From positions 22,042,877 to 22,106,876 of the forward strand of contig NC_055992.1 in assembly GCF_018446385.1 (NCBI RefSeq): 64,000 nucleotides of DNA, given 5' to 3'. The translations under genes were made by a program, and so were the position numbers. The stretch is from Zingiber officinale (Eukaryota; Streptophyta; Magnoliopsida; Zingiberales; Zingiberaceae). The notes under the pieces are model-generated. The model was not told the DNA's origin, searched no databases, and worked only from the letters and a program-made list of their open reading frames with translations. Positions 55,195 through 64,000 of the stretch are shown piece after piece; the stretch's first letter is position 1; each line of letters opens with the position of its first letter.

Positions 55195-56748
55195 CTAGCT
55201 GCTTGGAGTTTAGGTTAGCTAGGGTTCTACCCGCCCGCTGCTCTCTGTCTCGAGTCAAAAATCCTTAGTTTGTTTGTGGAATCGGAGTCATTACTTGGTC
55301 GTTCTTTAGCCCTCTTTCTCCATTTGTGTCTCAATAATTAGGGTTTTCTGAGCTCAAGATCAAGATCAAGATCAACCATGGAATTCAGCTGCAATTAATA
55401 TTCTTCTTCACCCCGCCCGGCCGCACGCACATGTACACACGCCGAAGCTGGATGTAAAAAGTCGGTGGTCATCCTCTGTGGGGAAAAAAGAGCATTAAGT
55501 GCGATCGAGTGCTAGCTAATACGAAAAAACTGACTTTGGAACATGAATTTCAAAGAAAACCATTCCATCTCTGTCTTCATTCTCCGAGTCAGAAATCCTC
55601 CTGTTTGTTGCATGCCAAACCTCCTTAACCACATTTTCTTCGACGATTTACCAGCCAGCGCGGCAGCAATAATAATATGATTGGTTTATTGTAAGTGTTT
55701 ATGGATATGCTTTGGTTTGTCCGGAAGCTAATAAGACTTCAGTTCTTCTAGCCGCAAAAGTTGCTTTCCCGGATTTCTTAATCGACGACATTGTCTCCAC
55801 TGTTCATCTGTTTTTGCTGATCCACCACTTGGTCCCTATCGTCTGTGCCTCAATAATTATCAACGTACTATACTCACAATCGCAGTCTAGAATTCTCTCT
55901 CTCTCTCTCTCTCTTTTTTTTTTTTTGTAAACATTAATTTTGTTATTGTTCGTGAATCGCGACGCTTACTTTGTTGCATGCCAATCATCCGCTCATACTG
56001 TTCTTCTTCTTCTCACTTTGGATTTGATTTACAAGCGCATTGTCATCACTGCGACGAGGATTTAGGCTTCTCGATCAAAGGTGTATTTACTATTTCTTGG
56101 GCCTTTTCTGTCAGAGATTGTTCTTTCCTTAACAGGTTCTTGCAACTATAGACATATTAATATTGTCTACCAATTGTATGCACTGACGTGAACGGGCATC
56201 CATATGAGGCCATGCTCTACTCGATCACTCTTTGGATTTGAGCGACTTTTGAACATTTTTCTCAAGAAAATTAAGGGTTCTCAAATTAAAAATATATAGT
56301 ATTTTTGGTAGGATATATTTAGAGTGTTTAGGAATTTCAAGTAGTAATTAATTAAGATCATCCATTTTTAGATTGAAATCATGGAAGCATTTTGATATAT
56401 ATCCATTTTTAGGCTACTAGTGCCTTTAAGAAAAATTAAGAGAAGATAATGGTCCATTCATGAGTACGAATACTAGATTGTTTTTTGTAAGATTATTAGC
56501 GCGATTGATATTACGAATACTACCTTATTAATCTCTGTTTTCGCGACACAGAGTGTTCTAAATATATGCATTTAGTGACATAATTGAGATATATGCGACT
56601 GATATAGATTAATTGATCTAATTAAAAGATGTGAGAATACGTTTTGAATGAAGAATAATCTCAAGCTGATTTAAATATCTCAAATCCTATTTCTAGATAC
56701 ACCTCAAAATCATACGATGAACTAGAATTAAGTGCTTGATATTTCTTA
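55195..56748. other. Downstream region of the TCP gene
   Basis: 3' untranslated region and intergenic DNA. GATCAAGATCAAGATCAAGATC is a four-fold short repeat near 55350. I see no AATAAA close to the stop (AATAATTA near 55332 is the nearest variant). A 72-codon frame at 55712-55930 has no recognised features. Confidence 0.5.
55891..55926. repeat. (CT)n/(T)n microsatellite
   Basis: About ten CT units run into a stretch of T. Confidence 0.85.
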
Positions 56749-57053
56749 GGGTATCTGTAGTGGTAGATTTATAGCATGCGATTTATGCTATAAACCTTTC
56801 AATATAAACCCCTCCCCCATTATATAAGTGGGGTTTATAGTTTTTTTTATAAACCTGTATCAAAATCTTGGGGCCAAGTTTATAAAAAAAAATAGTGAAG
56901 AAAGGATAAAGAGAAAATTTTAAAAGAAGTAAGGTTTTTAAAAAAAGAGAGGTTTATGATAGTAGAGAGAGACTTTAAAAGGAGTAAGATTTTTAACTTT
57001 TGATGTGGTAGCGAAACATAATCTCTTCAGGAGGTTTACTACTACGGATATCC
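56749..57053. mobile_element. Tourist-like MITE, TTA target site
   Basis: The left end is GGGTATCTGTAGTGGTAG and the right end, reversed, GGATATCCGTAGTAG, about 12 of the first 14 positions matching. TTA flanks both sides (56746-56748 and 57054-57056). The 305-bp body has T-rich and A/G-rich halves and no coding capacity. These are PIF/Harbinger-type features. Confidence 0.8.
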
Positions 57054-57056
57054 TTA

Positions 57057-58632
57057 GATATGTAATTTCATATTCTAAATTTTATAAAACATGGGATTAA
57101 GTACACAAATTTGATACGGGTGTATGACAATCAACCAAAGGACACATTGAAAATTACAGAATTTTCAAAAGACGCACTTAACTTTTAGGTTTATTAAAGG
57201 ATACATTTGTTTCTCATTTTATACTTTCTGCTAACTATGGTTGTGTTGTATTCAAAGAATAGTATCATTGTGATACTGAATTTTAAAAAAATAATTTTAC
57301 TATAGTGTTGCTTTTCAAACATTAGTACTACTACAATATTGATTTTCAAAAATCAACACAAATGGTAGTGTTGAATAAATCCTAATGATTAATTAAAATT
57401 TTAAAAAAATAACAGTTAGTTGCATTTTCGTGAGACTTTTATAATTGTAAGTGTCTTTTGATCCATTGTTGAAAAATTAAAAGATATCATTAAGTAAAAA
57501 AAAGTAATTATTAATTATTTTTAGCATTATTGTAATCACTATAATGTGTTAAAATAAATTGATTTGACTTTATTAGAAATACTATATATAAATTTAATTA
57601 AAATTATTTAATATTATCAAATTATTTTAAAACGAGATTATTTAAAATCTGTTATAATAGTTATCAAACTGTTGTAATTACAAGAGTTTTAAAATAATTT
57701 GGACTAAGTTAAAATGATTTTTTATTAAATTTAAGTAATTTTGATTAAATTGATAATTATAAAATTGAATAAAAAATTTATTTTAAAATGTTATAGTAAA
57801 TACTCTATAATTGTTAGGACAATACTACAATAATGATAATTTTGTAGATAAGAGATATAGGAGGTCGGGCATCTTTTTTATTTTTTTAAAAGTATCTTTT
57901 AAATTTTTTGATCATCTTATTTTATTCGAAACATTATTCTCCCGTGTCATACTGTTCAGTTTTCATTTTATAGACAGTAATTCGATAATTTGTCCTTTTG
58001 TCTTCATTAAAAAATAAATTTTCTTGTTTTCACGTGTTCATTCAGACTGTCTGTCAAAAGTGTGGGATCTCGACGGTTGATGATTCCCCAAACTGCTCGC
58101 CAAAGTTTTTTACCCCGGTGAGGAGAACAGTCGGATCAGGTGGGCCCTGCTCGTTTGGGTCCCGATCGTACATGTGGGCCTGGAGGACGATAGAGCCGGG
58201 TCAGGTTGTCGGCCTCTTTTTCTGGACGGTCCCTTTCGTGTTTTCTCTCTTTTCCCAATTATGAGGGGGACAGATATTTTCACCCTCCTTCCGTGCCTCA
58301 GTGGGCGCCCATCGCGTACGAGCCCACTCAACCTGGGCAACATTTGAGCAAACCAAGGAGGAGAATATCAATCGTTACCCATTCGCTCACCGCTATTGCT
58401 GGAAAACAGCCAATGTGGACATCTGGTTGGCGGGCCCCTCTGGTGGTTGGTTTATTGTAAGCCTTGGGTGGTTTGCCGGCGAGGATAAAATTGGGTCCCA
58501 CTCATTAACTTTCTTGCTGGAATTATTCCCGTTTGATCTAGGAAACGTTCTTTTGAGGGAGTGAATAAAATTAAACTTTCTAGAGCAAATTTGAGGATCC
58601 ACTTGGTAAAATTTATTTCCATTCGTATGATT
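57057..58632. other. Intergenic DNA, no gene recognised
   Basis: The AT-rich part to 58000 is followed by a GC-richer stretch (58050-58560) with several overlapping 60-90 codon frames on both strands (for example 58301-58564 and 58110-58343). None shows a recognisable domain, so I do not call a gene. Confidence 0.5.
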
Positions 58633-58637
58633 GATAT

Positions 58638-61575
58638 TGTAAAATACCAGAAAATAGGCGAATATTAATAAGGGAATTTTCTGGAATTTTAGGACATTTT
58701 TCGGGAATTTTTCGGAGCTCGTATGGACGAGTTAACGGGGACAAGAACGGGGCCCGGGAAAGCCTGTTTAGGCTACCCCATTTAGGCGAGGAAAAGTTAT
58801 TTATTTTCTTTTCCTTTTTATTTGTTTTTCTTTTCTCTTTTATTCCTCTCCCCGACGCCGTTCCCTTCTTCTCCCCCGACGCCGAGCCGCACCCTCTCCT
58901 TGCCCTAACCGCCGGCGTGCCCTAACCGCCGGCCACTCGGCGGTTCTTCTCCTTCCTCTTCTCCTCTTCCTTTGCCAGCACAAACCACTCGCGGAGCATC
59001 TCAACGCTGCCGACTTCTGCCGAGCCTCTTCTCTCTCGGGTCTTTGTCGAGCCGCCTTCTCTACCCGACAGCGACGCCGCCGCACGGGACAGCGCCGGCG
59101 ACTCTCGAGCCAACGCAGCCGAGGACCCGACTCTAGCCTCTGCCCCGACTCCAGCGATGCCGTCCCTGTGCCCTAGTTCACCACCGCCGGCCCTTCTCCT
59201 AGCCTCCAGCCGCTGTGTCTAGTATTTGTTTGACATCAGTTCTTCCCGTTGTGCCCTAACCGAACTCCTTCCACTTCTGCCGACTCCTCCCTCTTCCTCA
59301 TCTGATCCTTCAGATACTTTCACATCATCAGTTGCCGGAAGAGAGGATATCGAGTAGGTAAGCCTTATTGGGCATTTGGGATTTGATTACTTTGGTTTTT
59401 GCCTAATTTGGGAGTTTGGTATCAGAATTCTAATTTTGTTAATGGGAAGTTCTGGACTTAGGTTAATGTTGGCTGTGGATTCAAGCATCACCATTTGTAG
59501 GGCGTTAATTGGGTTTCCAGCAGTTACTCGGTTCTGATAGCCTCTCCATTCAGCGGCTACTGGTTCCTACGACGACTATGAATCTAGGTAAGATGTAGGG
59601 TAACAGATCCTTGTTGTAAATGAGAGTGTTAGCAAGAATTGTTAACTTGGGTACATGTGTTTGTTTGGGCAGCAACCTTTTGATTTACAGCAACAATTTA
59701 TCTTTGCTAGCAGTAAAGTTTTGTTTTCCAGCAGCATCTTGGTCCAGCAGCAGTAAGGTAAGGGTTTAGTTTATGGATTGAGTTGGCACACTCTTGATAC
59801 ATGTTGTTTTAGGTATGAAATGATACATACATAATTTGGTATAGGGTGATTTAGGTACATTTCGATACATGATAAATTAGAGTCATGTTTCGAATTTGAT
59901 ATTAGTTATATATAACATATGTAATGGATAAATTACATATGTGATGTAAGATAGTGATTAGGGGATTTGATTTGGCCAACTAATTTATACGTGAGTAGCT
60001 AAATCTGTATATTGTGACACAGGACTTTGACGCGAGACGGGTATCTCGACGTCGTGTTTGGACCATATTGGACTTGTTGATTGGAGGCGGGTACTTTTGA
60101 CTTTTTGTCTTTGATATGCTTAGTAATGAAATTAACATATTGCATTAATTATGTCCTTTATTTGTTTCGGTTAGTCACTACCCAATATCTGATACATGAT
60201 TGATTGATTGCTTGATTTGCATCCCATGTATACTTTATTTGTTTATACATGCTTATAGGGGGTAGTGATATACCATGCTTCACCATGTTCAGGATCTAGG
60301 TTTTTATACCTTCTGTGTACCTTTGATTCGATATGATTCATTGACCTAGGGTGCACTTTTCTATATATATGGATTAGGTCAGGATGTTTATATGGTTATT
60401 GCCATGCATCATTTGCATGATTGCATGCTGTGCGATAGTCCGCTCCATTATTGTTGAGCACATCGCCAGTTACATGGATCTGCACACACCACCACTCATG
60501 GGTTAGTGGTCGATTCAGGCTGAGTGTGTTGCAGCAGGGACTCTGTTAGGCACCGTTGGTCCGCTCATGGGTAGTGTGACACAACGTGTTATCCGGCAGA
60601 GATTCCTCCCCGTCTTTGAGTACCGGGAGATGAGAGCATTGCGCTCCCCCATTTATGATTTGGGGTAGGAGGATAGGTGTACTCCGACAGCATCCCGTCC
60701 ACTCGGTCACTCATCAGGAGTAGTGACGACAGAGTGCACGGTTGTCACAGCCCTACCCACTCGGCCTCACTATGTGTGTGAGATGATCGACTGGAGTCAG
60801 GGGTGACCAGGACGCATCATTGGCATCATATGCATGATGCATTTATTGCTTGTGGTTGCTGCATTTATATGCTGCATATTGTTTGGATACCTATGTTTGA
60901 CATGCATACAGGATTCCTATACCACTCGGACTGTTTGACCTTATATTCAGGACCGGGTTAGTACAGCATTCTTCTGTTTACTTCCGATGCATTTTTATCT
61001 TTCTTATCAGGAGACTGTACGCATGATTAGTGCTAGGTGTTGTTTCTTTACTTTGCATATCAATTGTACCTGCTGAGTGTTGGACTCACCCCGCCTCCAT
61101 TGTTGTTATATTTCAGGATGATGCTGTCAGGAGAGAGTTCCAGTTGCTAGTCCCATGCAGACCCCCCAGCTGTAGTTGTCTTTTGGTTTTGTTTTGTTTC
61201 TTATTTGACTATGTTTGAACTTAGTCTTGTGTTGGTTTTACTTGTGGATTTTGTATGGATTCTTATCGTTAATGGTTTTGGTATGATTTGGTTTTATTCT
61301 ACTACATGTCTGCCTGGATGGCAGAAGAGGTGAGTTCGTCGGACTTGTGTTTTACGAGTGTAGTTGAGTAGGGTGGTTTTCGAGTCAGAGTATTATTGCT
61401 TTGTTTTGATTATATATAATTGCGTGGATGTTTGTGTGGTTGTGTATATTTATTGTTATTATTCCAGCCGCATGTGGCTGAGGTATGGAGATATGTAGAA
61501 AGTTTCAGATTGTCCGCCGTACAGGGGAGATGCTGCCGAAATTTCTTCGGACGGGGACTCCTCTGGGGCGTGACA
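58638..61575 (+). mobile_element. Solo LTR of the ~2.9-kb family, copy 2
   Basis: 2938 bp from TGTAAAATACC to GGGGCGTGACA, with an exact GATAT duplication (58633-58637 and 61576-61580). It is the reverse of 2786-8192. A T/C-rich stretch (58797-58850) leads into a GC-rich block with repeated CCCTAACCGCCGGC, then several GTAAG-type donor-like sites (after GAGTAG at 59354, AATCTAG near 59586, CAGTAAG near 59755). That suggests a transcript leader on the + strand. No gag-pol is present. Small Arg-rich frames on the minus strand (58840-59113) follow from base composition. Confidence 0.88.
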
Positions 61576-61580
61576 GATAT

Positions 61581-62400
61581 ACATAAGCTTAACTAAATAA
61601 ATAAAATTTAATAATATATATATATATATATATATAGACACGTGAATGCTATGTTGCTAAATATACGTCGCACAATCGTACAGACAATTCAATCACCCTA
61701 GGTTGAATAATTTTTTTTTTGTTTTTTTTTAAACTTTTTTTAGGATATATTATATGTATTTATGGTTCAAAATTTTAGGATTTAGGAGTTAGATTATAAT
61801 GGGTTTAAGTCAATACGATTTTTTCTCTAGAGTTCAGATTTCTTTCTTAGTTTATAAAGTTCAAGATTAACAATTTTAGATACTCACAGGGTATATTATA
61901 TAGATTTAGGGTTTAAGATTTATAAATTTAGGGGTTGGATTATAATGAGTTTAAGTTAATAAGATTTTTCCCCTAGAGTTCTGGGTTATAGTATTCAAAA
62001 TTAAAAATTTTAGATGTTCACGGGGAATAGCATTACTCTTTGAGGAAATGTTGATTTTAAAAAAAATGAATTGAGCCGCTTGGATTTGATCCAGGCTCCT
62101 CAACTCCATAAAAAACAAAAAAAATTGACAAAGACGCCTCTAATGCATTGGAGGTGCCTTGAGTAAGGGTGCACATGGTGGTGGTAAAAGGCAAATAACT
62201 CGCCCCCAGTAAGGGTGCACATGAATATGTAGTAGGTGGTCCGCAGTAGAGCAATTCTCTCTCTCTCTAGAGAGAGAGAATACTGATATGTTATGTGACG
62301 ACGTCCGTGACTAAGGCATGTGGCCACGTGACGGACAACCCACATAGGCGCATGCCTCTTAGACGCAGACGCTACTGCGCACAGGGGGGCGCAACGTATC
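61581..62400. other. Intergenic DNA with a ~147-bp tandem duplication and palindromes
   Basis: 61745-62040 holds two diverged copies of a unit with TATATTATAT(G/A)(T/G)ATTTA, GGATTATAATG(G/A)GTTTAAGT and CTAGAGTTC, offset by about 147 bp. CTCTCTCTCTCTCTAGAGAGAGAGA near 62256-62279 is a near-perfect palindrome. GCCTCTAATGCATTGGAGG near 62136 is another. No gene is seen. Confidence 0.6.
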
Positions 62401-63836
62401 AAATTTGTATGTGTATATTATTGGTGCTGAAAGAACTAGCTAATCAAACATGTATTTTGATATTGAAAAAGGTTCAAAGTTAAGTTATTGTGATCTAACA
62501 AGCTTAAATAAGTTTGCAAGAAAGTCCTAGTGAGTCTAAGAAAAGAAGTCCTAGTCAAGTGGATTAGGTAAGAAGTCTTAGTCGAGTGAATTGGGTAAAG
62601 AATTCTTGGTCAAGTGGATTGGACAAAAGTCTTGGCAAATTGAGAACGTCGACCAGGAGTCCTAGGTCTCAAGGACACTAGACGGGAAGCCTTAGGGGTC
62701 GCAAACACTAGGTAGAAGTCTATACGGGTCGACGATCGGACGTCTAACGGGAAGTCCCAAAGGATAAGATTGAATGTTGAGCAAAAGTTGAAATAGGTTA
62801 GGAAGACCAGATATTTGATAATAGGTAAACACTCCTAAGAGAAGTAGGTGAGAACACATTCCCCATTGCGGGAACAGTAGGTGTTGGTCCAATCTAGGAT
62901 TTTAGTGAAATCCAAAAATCAAAACTGGACAGTCCCAAGACTATCTAAATATGTTTGTACTTATATTTCATATTATATCTATTGTGCTAGCTCTGTGATA
63001 CAGAAAATTAAAGTTAGAGTTAAAGCATTCCAGGTGCTCGGAGATCCAGACGACAAGAAAGGATCTAGACGCTTGGATGGCTCGAATCTAGCCACATGAG
63101 CAATTGAGTTAGCACACCGTGGTTGGCTGGCACACATCAAACTCCAGGTGCCTAGAAAGGATCTAGGCGCCCAGAATGGCCTGAATCCAGCCATGTGAAC
63201 AACTGAGTTGGCACACCGTGGTTGGTTGGCACACGTCAAACTCCAGGTGCTTGGAAGGGATCCAAATGCCCAGGAATGGATATAGGCGACTTGGATAGAG
63301 GTTTGCCGAGTTGTAGTCACATCAGTAACCCAGGCGCTCAGAAGGGATCCAGGTGCCCTGAGTTGGATAAGTTAGTGATGAAGGTGCATTAGATAAGTTT
63401 CGGTGGAGGCGCGTAGCTAGTTCAGATGCCTGGAAGAGGCTATAAAAGAAGGGTTCAACCAACAACTTTAGACACACATTCTATATGACTTTCATACTCA
63501 TCCGTTGCTCCAAAACCTTCTCTACGACACTAAAACACTGCTCCAACAACCGACGCTCAAGTTACTATATTCTTCATTTATCGATATCTTTTTATTTACA
63601 TTCACTTTGTATTTAATTCATCTGTATTCATATCGAGTTTATAGTGAATTACTCAACAAAAGCACTCAACGAGTGCGGACCTTGGACTACCAGTTGCTGG
63701 ACTGTAAACCAAGTAAAAACAAAGGTGTTAGGCTTGTGTGTATTTTCATTTCTTTATTTCTGTTGCGTATTCTCGTGTTTTCTGAAAAAGTGATGAGCAC
63801 TATTCACCCCCGTCTAGAGATGTTTTCAATCATACA
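62401..63836 (+). mobile_element. 5' LTR of an LTR retrotransposon continuing past the window
   Basis: It ends with GTGATGAGCACTATTCACCC, then CGTCTAGAGA, and stops at CATACA (63836). The next bases are ATTGGCATCAGAGCG. A TATA-like TATAAAAGAAGG is at 63441. The end resembles other LTR ends here (29.9 kb and 0.4 kb). The start is uncertain (TG near 62406-62411). Internal tandem units: a ~30-bp unit (GTCCTAGTCAAGTGGATTAGG) at 62545-62640, and a 99-bp unit (GGCACACCGTGGTTGG, CAAACTCCAGGTGC) at 63083-63275. Direct match to gag-pol would have to come from beyond 64000. Confidence 0.65.
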
Positions 63837-63838
63837 AT

Positions 63839-63850
63839 TGGCATCAGAGC
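63839..63850 (+). promoter_or_regulatory. Primer binding site after the right-edge LTR
   Basis: TGGCATCAGAGC matches the initiator tRNA-Met site TGGTATCAGAGC at 11 of 12 positions and lies 2 bp after the LTR end. It shows that this is a 5' LTR and not a solo LTR. Confidence 0.7.
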
Positions 63851-64000
63851 GAAAGTGTTGTGAATTGTTGCAACCATCTTTTCGAGCAATTTGTTTTCAT
63901 TTTTCATTGTCAATCAAAATCGGTACAATCACCCCTTCTGATAAATCCTTTTTATCACTTATGGTTTTTTATTTCTCGAAATTGGTTCAACGCCACTTGA
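63851..64000 (+). other. Start of the internal region of the right-edge element
   Basis: Untranslated leader of the element. No gag frame has begun by the window end. Confidence 0.5.

Noticed and set aside
58050-58564. Possible host gene right of the TCP gene
   Set aside because: Overlapping 60-90 codon frames on both strands in a GC-richer patch have no start context, splice pattern or known domain.
58840-59113. Arg-rich minus-strand frames
   Set aside because: They come from the GC-rich block of a solo LTR and are not recognisable proteins.

Overview
This is nuclear DNA from a flowering plant, most likely a monocot. The evidence is one large spliced gene (15 exons), a GC-rich intronless transcription factor gene, and intergenic DNA made of nested LTR retrotransposons, solo LTRs, MITEs and SINE fragments. 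Zingiberales is a guess from general resemblance and is not shown by the sequence. I see no rRNA or tRNA gene, no organelle or bacterial segment and no CRISPR array.

Only two host protein genes are convincing, both on the + strand. The first (12956-15380) is a secreted GH27 alpha-galactosidase whose 15 inferred exons join into a 394-residue protein with both catalytic aspartates. The second (54424-55194) is a class I TCP transcription factor of 256 residues, most like the TCP6/TCP11 type, with an upstream ORF whose stop overlaps its start codon.

Left flank (1-12.9 kb): the end of an LTR; a ~92-bp tandem array split by a 655-bp TRIM; a SINE fragment hit by a ~2.9-kb solo LTR (2786-8192), itself hit by another solo LTR (4848-7297); a 40-bp retroposon tail between 19-bp target duplications; and two small MITEs just before the alpha-galactosidase. 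A MITE related to the second of these follows the gene, then a 1.8-kb element with long terminal inverted repeats.

Middle (19872-52908): one Ty3/gypsy element of the Tat lineage, about 15.3 kb net, stretched to 33 kb by nested insertions. Two solo LTRs sit in it (25308-27899 and 28859-29944). A gag-only LTR element (33594-47630, minus strand) sits in it too, and a nearly intact Ty1/copia element (37621-46792) sits inside an LTR of that element. Six of the eight LTR-type insertions with both ends in the window have exact 5-bp target duplications, and the other two match at 4 of 5 bases, so the layers can be peeled in order. The host Tat element carries decayed gag-pol on the + strand. Downstream of pol, on the opposite strand, it carries two related genes in tandem and a third small coiled-coil ORF, two of the three with a TATA box in front. 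A 24-bp and a 69-bp tandem array lie in its 3' part. This antisense gene set is the most interesting system here.

Right flank (52.9-64 kb): a second SINE copy, a (TA)33 microsatellite, the TCP gene, a Tourist-like MITE, a second solo LTR of the ~2.9-kb family (58638-61575, exact GATAT duplication), and the 5' LTR plus primer binding site of another LTR element that runs off the window.
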